Shown: positions 14,131 through 22,297 of the stretch, one piece after another
Position numbering within the stretch: the first letter of the stretch is position 1
Layout of the letters: each line of letters opens with the position of its first letter
NCBI GenBank assembly: GCA_934436245.1
Contig: CAKSAM010000034.1
Location: 1-29,747 of the forward strand
Length of the DNA: 29,747 nt
DNA from: an uncultured Acetatifactor sp.
GTDB lineage: Bacteria > Bacillota > Clostridia > Lachnospirales > Lachnospiraceae
Direction of reading: 5' to 3'
Position numbers and translations under genes: made by a program
The notes under the pieces: generated by a model
Seen by the model: the letters and a program-made list of their open reading frames with translations, nothing else
Told to the model about the DNA's origin: nothing
Database searches by the model: none

Positions 14131-14558
14131 TACTCGTCACCTTCCTCTGTATCATTGGTATCTTCGATTGCACCCATAGCTTCAGTTTCCGGCTTCTGCG
14201 CCTCGTCCGCTGCAATGACCTCATCGATCTTGTGGGACATGTTGACACCATACTCGATGGACTGATCCATGACAAAAGTGATATCCGGAGTGTTGCGCAG
14301 ATTAATGGTTCTTGCCAGTTCTCTGCGGATAAAGCCCTCCGCACTTTTCAGTCCCTGCAGGGTAGACTTTCTCGTTTCCTCGTCCCCCAGCACACTGATC
14401 CATGCCTTACAGCTCTTTAAATCCGGTGCCACTTCTACAGCGACCACACTGGTCCAGGGACTGATCCGGGGATCCTTAAGACCGCCCCGGATGATCTCTG
14501 CCAGAACACGCTGTACTTCCCCGTTGACACGGGTATTTTTCACACTATTCTTTCTCAT
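14130..14558 (-). CDS. rbfA: 30S ribosome-binding factor A
   Basis: This 142-residue RbfA is a KH-fold protein for late 30S maturation. Signature stretches are VQRVLAEIIRGGLKDPR near the N-terminus, KAWISVLGDEE, and LRNTPDITFVMDQSIEYGVNM near the C-terminus, followed by an acidic tail (EDTNDTEEGDE). It is separated from infB by 214 nt containing two large hairpins, and is coupled to nrnA. Confidence 0.95.
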   Translation of the reverse strand: MRKNSVKNTRVNGEVQRVLAEIIRGGLKDPRISPWTSVVAVEVAPDLKSCKAWISVLGDEETRKSTLQGLKSAEGFIRRELARTINLRNTPDITFVMDQSIEYGVNMSHKIDEVIAADEAQKPETEAMGAIEDTNDTEEGDE

Positions 14559-14693
14559 TCTTATTCCTTCTTATTTCTTTCCTGCCGTTATCATAGGCAG
14601 CCTGACAAACATCCACAGACAGAATGCGTTTTTTGCAGAGCGCAAGCGTGGGCAAGCGCAATGCTTCTGCAAACGGATGCGCTGAAGCCACCG

Positions 14694-14778
14694 GAAGATT
14701 CGCTGTGCGAATCTTCCCGCTAAAGCTATAGAATATCTTAGGCGTGGTATTATCACGCCTTAGATATTCTCTTTAGCG
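14694..14778 (-). repeat. Double hairpin (REP-like) between infB and rbfA
   Basis: GAAGATTCG (14694-14702) pairs with CGAATCTTC (14708-14716). Next to it a much longer inverted repeat has arms CGCTAAAG (14718-14725), AGAATATCT (14730-14738) and GGCGTG (14741-14746), matched by CACGCC (14754-14759), AGATATTCT (14762-14770) and CTTTAGCG (14771-14778). The right arm includes the infB stop codon. No U-tract follows, so it is probably an mRNA processing, stability or partial attenuation element. The adjacent sequence at 14666-14685 (TCTGCAAAC, then CGGATGCGCTGA) resembles the repeats at 20252 and 20404. Confidence 0.8.
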
Positions 14779-17700
14779 TGGTACCTCCACCATAATGTAG
14801 GCTTCTACGATATCCAGCTCCTGCATCTTGTCAAAGCCTTCGAATACGAGACCACACTCATATCCTGCCTTAACTTCCTTCACATCATCCTTGAATCTCT
14901 TCAGGGAAGCCAGGTTGCCCTCGAAGATCTGCTCGCCCTCACGGGTGATACGAACCTTACAGCCTCTCTGGAACACACCGTCCAGAACATAAGAGCCTGC
15001 GATGTTACCGATGGCAGATGCCTTGAAGATTTGACGAACCTCTGCATGACCGATCACCTTCTCCTCATAGACAGGATCCAGCATACCCTTCATGGCAGCT
15101 TCGATATCTTCGATGGCCTGGTAGATGACCTTGTACAGACGTACATCCACGCCCTCTCTCTCTGCGGTTGCCTTGGCAGTCGCATCGGGACGGACATTGA
15201 ATCCGATGATGATCGCATTGGACGCACTTGCCAGGGATACGTCAGACTCATTGATGGCACCTACGCCGCCGTGGATACATTTTACAACTACTTCTTCATT
15301 GGACAGCTTCATCAGGGACTGCTTTACAGCCTCAACACTACCCTGTACGTCTGCTTTGACGATCAGGTTCAGTTCCTTCAGATTACCCTCCTGGATCTGG
15401 CTGAACAGATCATCCAGGGACATTCTGCCCTTGGTCTCTTCCAGCATCTTTTCCTTGTTCTGTGCCAGATAGGTCTCTGCATAGGATTTTGCTGTCTTAT
15501 CATTATCATGTGCCAGGAATACTTCACCGGCACTGGGAACGTCGGACAGACCCAGGATCTCTACAGGAGTAGAAGGTCCTGCTTCCTTGACTCTGCGTCC
15601 CTTATCGTCGATCATGGCTCTTACCTTACCGTGTGCCACTCCTGCAGAAATGAAGTCTCCCACATGCAGGGTACCCTTCTGTACCAGTACGGTAGCCACA
15701 GGACCGCGTCCCTTATCCAGCTCTGCCTCGATGACCAGACCTCTTGCCTTTCTCTTAGGATTGGCCTTGAGTTCCATGATATCTGCAGTCAGCAGGATCA
15801 TGTCGAGCAGCTGGTCAATACCTTCGCCGCTTTTTGCGGATACGGGTGCAAATACGGTGCTTCCGCCCCAGTCCTCAGGGATCAGCTCGTACTCTGCCAG
15901 CTCCTGTTTTACACGGTCAATGTTTGCAGAGGGCTTATCGATCTTGTTCACTGCTACGATGATCTCCACGCCTGCTGCCTTTGCATGGTTGATCGCCTCT
16001 ACGGTCTGGGGCATTACGCCGTCGTCCGCTGCTACTACCAGAATAGCAATATCGGTCGCATTGGCACCACGCATACGCATGGCGGTAAATGCTTCGTGTC
16101 CGGGAGTATCCAGGAATGTGATCTTACGGTCTCCCACATTTACAGTATAAGCACCGATGTGCTGGGTGATACCACCTGCCTCACGATCAGTTACGTTGGT
16201 CTTACGGATAGCGTCCAACAGGGAAGTCTTACCATGGTCAACGTGACCCATAACACAGATTACGGGAGGTCTCTCCACCAGATCTGCCTCATCCTCTTCG
16301 TCTTCCTTCAACAGTTCTTCGATGACATCTACCTTGACCTCTTTTTCACAGAGAATGTCATATTCCATGGCAATGTTCTCTGCATCTTCATAGGAGATCT
16401 CCTGGTTCACGGTTACGATCTTGCCTTCCAGGAACAGCTTCTTGATGATGGCTGCGGGCTGTAACTTCATCTTCTCTGCCAGCTCTTTGATGGTGATGGA
16501 TTCAGGCAGCACGATCACCTTGATCTGCTCTTCCTGTACCTCTTCTTTCTTCTTTTCCGGCTTGATGAAACGTCCGGGCTTGTTCTTCAGTGCATCCTCA
16601 TCCTCGTAGATATGGTCTTTCTTGGAACGCTTGTTGTCCTTCTCCTGGCTGAAACGTCTCTTTTCATCTTCGCGCTTCTTCTCAATATCTTTACCTGCAG
16701 GTTCCGGAGCGAAGCCCTTATTCTGTCTGTTATCTCCGAATCGATTACCCGATCCGCCATTGCCTCTTTGGTCGCGGCCGTTATTGCCGTAACCGCGCTC
16801 ACCGTTGCCGTTATTCCTGCGATCACCCTGGCCGCCTTCCATACCCGGACGACCCTGTCTGTTAAATCCGCCTCCCTGAGGTCTGCCATTGCCCATGCCT
16901 CCTCTGTTACCGTTCTGACCACCCTGACGGCTGCCCTGACCGTAGCTGCCCTGACGATTGTCACGATTGCCATCTCTGTTATCTCGATTATAACCGCCCT
17001 GACCACGATCGTTCTGGCCACGATTATCACGGTTATTCTGGCTATGATTATTCTGACCGTAACCACCCTGACGGTTGTCACGATTATCACGATTATTGTT
17101 CTGGGGTCTGTCTGCAGGCTTCGTCTGGACCACATTCTGCATGTTCTGTGCTGCCTGAGGTGCCTGTACTGCTGCGGTATTCTGTGCTGCCTGCTCCTTT
17201 ACGGGTGCCTGTGTCTGGGGCTTTTTCGCAGGCTGCTGTCCACGATTGCCGGGTACCATTGCCACACTGGGAGTAGGAGAAGGTGGGGTCAGCGGCTTAA
17301 TGGGACGTACCGGTGCCTGTGCCTGCGCACGGTTGCCATAGGAGTTATTCTGATAACCGCTGTTCTGGTATCTGTTATTCTGTCCCTGATTTGGGCGCTG
17401 TCCACCTGCGTTTTTCTGACCCTGTCCGTTCTGACCACCCTGACGCTGCCCGGGCATCTTGGAATTCTGTGGGTTACTCACGAAGATAATCTTTTTCTTC
17501 TTTTTTGTCTCTTCCTGAGACTTTGCTTCCTCAGGAGTTTTTGCCTCTTCCTGCACCTTTGCCTCTTTCGCAGGAGTCTGTGCCTTTTCCTTCGCAGGTT
17601 TTGCGCTTTCTGCTTTTACCGGTGCCTCTTTTTCAACAGCAGGTGCTGCCTTTTTATGTCCGAGGCTGTTACGTACCAGAGCTGCCGCATCTTCTTCCAG

Positions 17701-17811
17701 GGAACTCTGTGCTGCCTTTGCCTCAATTCCTTTTTCCTGTAAAAAATTCAATATATCCTTACTCTGTAGTTCTAATTCTTTTGCGAGTTCATGTACTTTG
17801 ATTTTCGCCAT
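14773..17811 (-). CDS. infB: Translation initiation factor IF-2
   Basis: This protein has 1012 residues from the ATG at 17811, chosen because GGAGG lies 5 nt upstream and [13 protein letters not shown] is the normal IF-2 N-terminus; an ATG four codons earlier has no good site. After the IF2_N domain comes a Lys/Glu/Ala-rich linker, then a long Asn/Arg/Gly/Gln-rich disordered region (about 236-361, NRDNR and RQGG repeats). A second IF2_N domain lies near 440-490. GTPase motifs are GHVDHGKT (522-529), DTPGHEAF (568-575), NKID (622-625) and SAKSGEG, followed by domains II to IV, the last binding fMet-tRNA. It lies 17 nt after ylxQ. Confidence 0.98.
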   Translation of the reverse strand: MAKIKVHELAKELELQSKDILNFLQEKGIEAKAAQSSLEEDAAALVRNSLGHKKAAPAVEKEAPVKAESAKPAKEKAQTPAKEAKVQEEAKTPEEAKSQEETKKKKKIIFVSNPQNSKMPGQRQGGQNGQGQKNAGGQRPNQGQNNRYQNSGYQNNSYGNRAQAQAPVRPIKPLTPPSPTPSVAMVPGNRGQQPAKKPQTQAPVKEQAAQNTAAVQAPQAAQNMQNVVQTKPADRPQNNNRDNRDNRQGGYGQNNHSQNNRDNRGQNDRGQGGYNRDNRDGNRDNRQGSYGQGSRQGGQNGNRGGMGNGRPQGGGFNRQGRPGMEGGQGDRRNNGNGERGYGNNGRDQRGNGGSGNRFGDNRQNKGFAPEPAGKDIEKKREDEKRRFSQEKDNKRSKKDHIYEDEDALKNKPGRFIKPEKKKEEVQEEQIKVIVLPESITIKELAEKMKLQPAAIIKKLFLEGKIVTVNQEISYEDAENIAMEYDILCEKEVKVDVIEELLKEDEEDEADLVERPPVICVMGHVDHGKTSLLDAIRKTNVTDREAGGITQHIGAYTVNVGDRKITFLDTPGHEAFTAMRMRGANATDIAILVVAADDGVMPQTVEAINHAKAAGVEIIVAVNKIDKPSANIDRVKQELAEYELIPEDWGGSTVFAPVSAKSGEGIDQLLDMILLTADIMELKANPKRKARGLVIEAELDKGRGPVATVLVQKGTLHVGDFISAGVAHGKVRAMIDDKGRRVKEAGPSTPVEILGLSDVPSAGEVFLAHDNDKTAKSYAETYLAQNKEKMLEETKGRMSLDDLFSQIQEGNLKELNLIVKADVQGSVEAVKQSLMKLSNEEVVVKCIHGGVGAINESDVSLASASNAIIIGFNVRPDATAKATAEREGVDVRLYKVIYQAIEDIEAAMKGMLDPVYEEKVIGHAEVRQIFKASAIGNIAGSYVLDGVFQRGCKVRITREGEQIFEGNLASLKRFKDDVKEVKAGYECGLVFEGFDKMQELDIVEAYIMVEVPR

Positions 17812-17828
17812 GCTTTCCTCCATTCTGC

Positions 17829-18146
17829 CTAACCGGGCAAATTCGCTTCCAACTGCTTAATAAGTGCATCTGCCAATCCCACATCACACACACCTACCGA
17901 AGATCTTAAGTCCCGGCCGATGGCCCAGCCGAGTTCTTCCTTTGTGCCATATTCATATACCGGGACTTCATAATAGGAACATTTGTCGTGAAACAACTTT
18001 TTCGTATTGGCGGATGCATCTTCTGCAACGATCACCAACATGGCAGAACCTTTCTTCACAGCGTCCTCCGTCTGGAATTCACCGCTTACCAGGTTACGCC
18101 CCCTCATCGCAAGTCCCAAAAGGGAATAAATCTTATTCTGTTTCAA
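17829..18146 (-). CDS. ylxQ: L7Ae/L30e-family protein YlxQ
   Basis: A 105-residue L7Ae/L30e/S12e/Gadd45-family RNA-binding protein. The likely start is the TTG at 18144-18146, with AAGGAG 10 nt upstream, giving (M)[21 protein letters not shown]. The gene overlaps ylxR by 14 nt, suggesting coupling. [16 protein letters not shown] and [18 protein letters not shown] are typical; the family binds kink-turn RNA. An upstream ATG at 18176 would place the start deep inside ylxR without a ribosome binding site. Confidence 0.88.
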   Translation of the reverse strand: MKQNKIYSLLGLAMRGRNLVSGEFQTEDAVKKGSAMLVIVAEDASANTKKLFHDKCSYYEVPVYEYGTKEELGWAIGRDLRSSVGVCDVGLADALIKQLEANLPG

Positions 18147-18405
18147 GCTGATCAAACTCCTTTTCCAGCATATCATAACTTTCCGGAGAAATACTCATCT
18201 TGAAAGAACGCTCTAATCCTTTGTTCTTCCGGGCCTTTTGCAGGCATTCCTTCTGTCTGCATATATATGCACCACGTCCGTTCTTTTTGCCCGTTGTGTC
18301 TAAACAGATTTCTCCTTCCGGAGTCTTCAGGACACGCAGCATTTCCTTTTTGCCTTTCATTTCTCCGCAGCCTACACACTGCCTCAGTGGAATCTTTTTT
18401 GCCAT
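18133..18405 (-). CDS. ylxR: YlxR family RNA-binding protein
   Basis: A 90-residue YlxR (DUF448) protein. The family hallmarks are RQCVGCGEMKGKKEMLRV at the N-terminus and GRGAYICRQKECLQKARK in the middle. In Bacillus the YlxR protein has been described as a modulator of RNase P (RnpM); that role is transferred here only by homology. It starts 3 nt after nusA ends and overlaps ylxQ, the standard nusA-ylxR-ylxQ-infB order. Confidence 0.93.
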   Translation of the reverse strand: MAKKIPLRQCVGCGEMKGKKEMLRVLKTPEGEICLDTTGKKNGRGAYICRQKECLQKARKNKGLERSFKMSISPESYDMLEKEFDQLETE

Positions 18406-18408
18406 TGA

Positions 18409-19533
18409 TTATTCCTGCTCTCCATCAAACTCATCATCATTGCCGTCTTCATAGTCGTCCACATAGTCCTCATAGCGGAAACCGGGAGCATCCTTGGCCT
18501 GTGTCTCAGACTTAATGTCGATCTTGTAACCAGTCAGTCTTGCTGCCAGTCTTGCATTCTGACCTTCCTTACCGATAGCCAGGGACAGCTGATAATCAGG
18601 TACGACTACCTTGGCAGTCTTTTCATCGGGGTCTGCAAATACTGCTACGATCTTGGCAGGAGATAACGCATTCTGGATCAGATTGCCGGGGTTCTCATCC
18701 CAGTTCACGATATCGATCTTCTCACCGCGTAACTCTTCTACGATAGCATTAACACGGGCACCATTCATGCCTACGCAGGCACCGACTGCATCTACATTGG
18801 GGTTATTGCTCCATACAGCAATCTTGGTACGGCTTCCTGCTTCTCTGGCAATACTCTTGATCTCCACGGTGCCGTCTTTAATCTCTGTAACTTCGGATTC
18901 GAACAGTCTCTTTACCAGTTCCGGATGAGTACGGCTTACATTGATACGAGGTCCCTTCGGGGTGTTCTTTACTTCCACGATGTAGACCTTGATACGCTCG
19001 GTGGGTTTGAATACTTCACCCTTTACCTGCTCGTTCTCGGTCAGCATGGCATCCGCCTTACCCAGATTAATGCTGATGTTCCTGCCTACATAACGCTGTA
19101 CCACACCGGTCACAACATCCTTTTCCTTCTCGTAGTACTGGTTGTAGATCACGCTTCTCTCTTCCTCACGGATCTTCTGTAAGATCACGTTCTTGGCATT
19201 CTGGGTAGCGATACGTCCGAACTCCTTGGACTTGATCTCTACGTGGATCATGTCACCTACCTGTGCCTTTTTGGAGATCTCCTGTGCATCCTCCAGCGCA
19301 ATCTGTAAGCAGTCATCCTCTACATCATCCTTTGTGGGAACAACTTCCTTCTCGGCATATACCAGGAAATCGCAGGTCTCTCTATTGATCTCCACATGGA
19401 CATTGTCAGCCTTTCCAAAATGGTTCTTGCAGGCCGTCATAAGAGAGTTCTCGATGGCTTCAAACAAGGTCTCCTTGCTGATCTCCTTCTCTTTCTCCAG
19501 AACGTCCAGTGCCTCCATTAATTCCTTATTCAT
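18409..19533 (-). CDS. nusA: Transcription elongation/termination factor NusA
   Basis: 374 residues from the ATG at 19533, favoured because GGAGG lies 6 nt upstream and MNKELMEALDVLEKEK is the usual Firmicutes N-terminus; an ATG four codons earlier lacks a site. Order of domains: RNA-polymerase-binding N-terminal domain (about 1-125), S1 domain (about 130-200, GVVQRYVGRNISINLG), then KH1 and KH2 (GMNGARVNAIVEELRGEKIDI and AIGKEGQNARLAARLTGYKIDI). The C-terminus is an acidic tail (EDYVDDYEDGNDDEFDG). It modulates pausing, termination and antitermination. It lies 121 nt after rimP. Confidence 0.97.
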   Translation of the reverse strand: MNKELMEALDVLEKEKEISKETLFEAIENSLMTACKNHFGKADNVHVEINRETCDFLVYAEKEVVPTKDDVEDDCLQIALEDAQEISKKAQVGDMIHVEIKSKEFGRIATQNAKNVILQKIREEERSVIYNQYYEKEKDVVTGVVQRYVGRNISINLGKADAMLTENEQVKGEVFKPTERIKVYIVEVKNTPKGPRINVSRTHPELVKRLFESEVTEIKDGTVEIKSIAREAGSRTKIAVWSNNPNVDAVGACVGMNGARVNAIVEELRGEKIDIVNWDENPGNLIQNALSPAKIVAVFADPDEKTAKVVVPDYQLSLAIGKEGQNARLAARLTGYKIDIKSETQAKDAPGFRYEDYVDDYEDGNDDEFDGEQE

Positions 19534-19654
19534 TATTTCCTCCATTCCGGCTTCCGCCTTTTCTTAGTGTATGGTTTCTTCTTATTTTACAAGCTATCAC
19601 CATTCAGAACCCCATTCGCCAATAGTTGTGATATTCACATAGCTCTGAATAGTA

Positions 19655-20119
19655 TTAAAAATCAAGTGCCAGACGGATCAATGCAACGTCTGCTCTGGCA
19701 AAAGTTCTCGGATTGCCGTTTTCCGTGATTGTAATGCTATCTGCATCAAAGCTCTCCAGAATTCCGGAAAACTCTTTGCATTTGTCAATGGGTCTGAATA
19801 ATTTGATCTCTACCTCTTCGCCGATGCTCTTCTGCAAATGCTTATCTTTTTTCAACGTTCTTCCCAGTCCCGGACTGCTGACTTCCAAGATATACGCATC
19901 CGGAATGAAATCTGCCTTGTCCAGAGCTTCGGATAATGCCCTGCTGACATTCTCACAATCCAGAATATTCACACCTTCCGGCTTGTCAATGTAGGCTCTC
20001 AGATAGTAGTCACTGCCTTCCTTTACATACTCCACATCGTAGATCTCCACATGGTTGCTTTCTGCGATGGGTGTAAGCAGTTCTTCGGTTCTGCTTTCAT
20101 AGTCCTCTCGTCTGGACAT
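19655..20119 (-). CDS. rimP: Ribosome maturation factor RimP
   Basis: This 154-residue RimP is needed for 30S subunit assembly. Recognisable blocks are YDVEYVKEGSDYYLRAYIDKPEG, a CENVSRALSEALD helix, and the signature YILEVSSPGLGRTLKKDKH; the C-terminal SH3-like domain ends LIRLALDF. The ATG follows AAAGGAGG. It is the first gene of the nusA-infB operon, downstream of a near-consensus promoter and a leader hairpin. Confidence 0.96.
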   Translation of the reverse strand: MSRREDYESRTEELLTPIAESNHVEIYDVEYVKEGSDYYLRAYIDKPEGVNILDCENVSRALSEALDKADFIPDAYILEVSSPGLGRTLKKDKHLQKSIGEEVEIKLFRPIDKCKEFSGILESFDADSITITENGNPRTFARADVALIRLALDF

Positions 20120-20165
20120 GTATGCCCTCCTTTACTGATATGAACCATCATTACAACAACAAGAA

Positions 20166-20186
20166 AGAGTGGCGCACGTCCACTCT
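20166..20186 (-). terminator. Leader hairpin of the rimP operon, possible attenuator
   Basis: AGAGTGG (20166-20172) pairs over 7 bp with CCACTCT (20180-20186) around a 7-nt loop. On the minus strand it is followed by TTCTTGTTGTTG, a U-rich tract. It lies about 25-45 nt downstream of the predicted start and about 46 nt before rimP, so it could attenuate the operon. Confidence 0.5.
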
Positions 20187-20216
20187 TAATCTAGTAATCA
20201 TCTTTAAACTATACAC

Positions 20217-20245
20217 AGTATAGCCCCTGTGTGGAAAAAAGTCAA
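20217..20245 (-). promoter_or_regulatory. Promoter of the rimP-nusA-infB operon
   Basis: On the minus strand, TTGACT (20240-20245), a 17-nt spacer, TATACT (20217-20222): one mismatch from consensus in each hexamer. It starts 7 nt past the edge of the 73-bp direct repeat. Confidence 0.85.
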
Positions 20246-20251
20246 GGGGTC

Positions 20252-20515
20252 TCTGCAAACATTCGGATTCCGCTGATTTGCTTCGCAAATCGCTTCTTCC
20301 TCATGTTTGGGCGGTTCCCTGATTTAGACGCAGGCGCATGCAAGCGCTAAACCAAGCATTGTAATACCCACGAATTGCTCTGCTGCTTTGCAGCTTTCGC
20401 AATTCTGCAAACATTCGGATTCCGCTGATTTGCTTCGCAAATCGCTTCTTCCTCATGTTTGGGCGGTTCCCTGATTCATACGCAGGTGCATGCAAGCATG
20501 CCCTGCGTATGAATC
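20252..20515. repeat. Hairpin-rich repeat region with perfect 73-bp direct repeat
   Basis: The gene-free stretch 20120-20527 holds two identical 73-bp copies, at 20252-20324 and 20404-20476. Each starts TCTGCAAACATTCGGATTCC, contains the hairpin GATTTGC-TTC-GCAAATC and ends GGTTCCCTGATT. Each copy is followed on the plus strand by a variant hairpin sharing ACGCAGG-Y-GCATGCAAGC: TTTAG/CTAAA arms after copy 1, and 14-bp GATTCATACGCAGG/CCTGCGTATGAATC arms (20473-20486, 20502-20515) after copy 2. Between the copies lies another hairpin, GAATTGC/GCAATTC. The last hairpin may also end the hydrogenase transcript. No coding capacity is evident. Confidence 0.85.
20473..20515 (-). terminator. Long hairpin after the hydrogenase gene
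   Basis: GATTCATACGCAGG and CCTGCGTATGAATC form a perfect 14-bp stem about 13 nt after the hydrogenase stop codon. The loop can pair further (GCATGC twice). No U-tract follows on the minus strand (AGGGAACC), so it may protect the 3' end rather than terminate. Confidence 0.45.
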
Positions 20516-20527
20516 GGTCACCTGGTA

Positions 20528-22282
20528 TTACAAGTAGTTGTGTGTTTCAAAATATAATTCGTTCACATGCTCGGAATGCAGGAATTTGTGTGCGGTGCGG
20601 CTCAAGGGCTTTTCCAGGAATTCTTCATAGGCTTTCTGCACCTCAGGATTCTCATGGGAGAACCGAAGCTTTCTTTCGCTGTCCAGTCGATACAGAGTTT
20701 CTCCACGCTGTCCGGCGGATTCACAGCCGTCATGGATCGGCTGTCCGCCGCCCCCGACGCAGCCGCCGGGGCACGCCATAACTTCCACAAAATCATAAAA
20801 CACTTTTCCTGCCTTAATATCCTCCATCAGCTTCCCTGCATTGGCCAGTCCACTGACAGTGCAGGTATGTAAAGTCTTGTCTCCCAATACAAAGTCTGCT
20901 TCTCTTCTGCCATCTTTTCCTCTGACTGCCCGGAACGCATCCGCTTCCGGATTCTTTCCTTCCACTACAGCATATGCCGTACGAAGTGCTGCCTCCATAA
21001 CACCACCGGTAACACCGAAGATCACTCCGGCACCGGTACTTTCTCCCAGTGGGGAATCAAAGGTCTGTTCCTTCAAAAACCGTGTATTGATATGCTCAGC
21101 ACGGATCATCCGCACAAACTCTCTGGTAGTCAGTACAATATCCACATCCTGCCCGGCTCCGGCACTCTTCATATAAGAAAGAGACGCCTCTCTCTTTTTG
21201 GAAACACAGGGCATGATGGAGATACAGCAGATATTGTTAGGATCAATCCCTTTTTTTTGTGCAAAATAAGTCTTCGCCATGGCGCCAAACATCTGCTGGG
21301 GAGATTTGGCTGTGGACAGATTCCGCAAATACTCCGGATATTTTTTGGATACGAAGCTTACCCAGCCGGGACAACAGGAGGTAAACATGGGCCATGCATA
21401 TTTTCCGGAATTTTCCAGACGTTCCAGTAGTTCGCTTCCCTCTTCCATAATGGTCAGATCTGCTGCAAAATTAGTATCGAATACATAGTCAAAACCGATG
21501 CGCTTTAATGCTGCCACCATTTTGCCCTCGGAAGCTTCCTCCGCATTCAGTCCCAACTCCTCACCCCATGCGGTTCTTACCGCCGGTGCCACCTGGACTA
21601 CCGTGATCTTCTCCGGATCCGCCAGTGCTTCAAAGGCCTTGTAGGTATCATCACGCTCCCGTAATGCGCCGGTAGGGCAATGGGTAATGCACTGTCCGCA
21701 CAGTGTACAGTCGGAACAGTCGATGGTTTTGTTGTCTGCCACATCCACCGTGGTACGGGATCCGGTGTTCTGCACATCCCAGACATGCATAGACTGGACT
21801 TTATCACAGATCTGTACACAGCGCATACATTTGATACATTTTCTGGAGTCCCGGATCAGGGGGAAGGAATGATCCCAGGGTGTCTCGGGAACTTCTTCTG
21901 CAAAAGGCACTTCCAGGATTCCAAGATCATTGGATATCTGCTGTAAATTGCAGTTACGGCTTCTGACACAGGTTGCACAGTGACAGTCGTGCTGGGACAG
22001 GATCAATTCCACATTGGTCCTGCGTACACGACGTACTTTCGGAGAATTGGTAAATACTACCATTCCCTCTTCCACCGGACTGTTACAGGCAGTGATCAGC
22101 TTACTCTTCCCCTGCACTTCCACCACGCAGACCTTGCAGGCACTGATCTCATTAATATCTTTTAAAAAGCACAGGTGTGGCACTTCGATGCCGCTGCCAG
22201 CTGCTGCACTCATGACGCTGGTTCCCTCCGGAACCTGCACCTGTAAGCCGTCTATTGTAAGGTTTATCATTTTTTCGCCCAT
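20528..22282 (-). CDS. [FeFe]-hydrogenase, group A
   Basis: This 584-residue hydrogenase interconverts protons and H2. N-terminal clusters: [2Fe-2S] ligands C38, C49, C52, C66; a His-type [4Fe-4S] with H98, C102, C105, C111; then two ferredoxin-type [4Fe-4S] sites, C149/C152/C155/C159 and C192/C195/C198/C202. H-cluster motifs: TSCCPGW (301-307), MPC (357-359) and ACPGGCVGG (C504, C508). The C-terminal small-subunit region ends HSEHVNELYF. All ligands are intact. The ATG has GAGGAG 6 nt upstream. It lies 15 nt after a GltD-like flavoprotein with a NuoF-type iron-sulfur segment, its likely NAD(P)H partner. The layout resembles the group A2 type reported next to glutamate-synthase-like subunits. 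Confidence 0.94.
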   Translation of the reverse strand: MGEKMINLTIDGLQVQVPEGTSVMSAAAGSGIEVPHLCFLKDINEISACKVCVVEVQGKSKLITACNSPVEEGMVVFTNSPKVRRVRRTNVELILSQHDCHCATCVRSRNCNLQQISNDLGILEVPFAEEVPETPWDHSFPLIRDSRKCIKCMRCVQICDKVQSMHVWDVQNTGSRTTVDVADNKTIDCSDCTLCGQCITHCPTGALRERDDTYKAFEALADPEKITVVQVAPAVRTAWGEELGLNAEEASEGKMVAALKRIGFDYVFDTNFAADLTIMEEGSELLERLENSGKYAWPMFTSCCPGWVSFVSKKYPEYLRNLSTAKSPQQMFGAMAKTYFAQKKGIDPNNICCISIMPCVSKKREASLSYMKSAGAGQDVDIVLTTREFVRMIRAEHINTRFLKEQTFDSPLGESTGAGVIFGVTGGVMEAALRTAYAVVEGKNPEADAFRAVRGKDGRREADFVLGDKTLHTCTVSGLANAGKLMEDIKAGKVFYDFVEVMACPGGCVGGGGQPIHDGCESAGQRGETLYRLDSERKLRFSHENPEVQKAYEEFLEKPLSRTAHKFLHSEHVNELYFETHNYL

Positions 22283-22297
22283 TGTTTGCTCCTCTTT

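Noticed and set aside
15031..17742. Long plus-strand open frames (477 and 376 codons) opposite infB
   Set aside because: They are antisense to a certain IF-2 gene, show no recognisable domains and have compositions explained by the complement of the repetitive infB codons.
20252..20476. CRISPR array
   Set aside because: Only two repeat copies of 73 bp, an intervening stretch that is itself hairpin-forming, and no cas genes.
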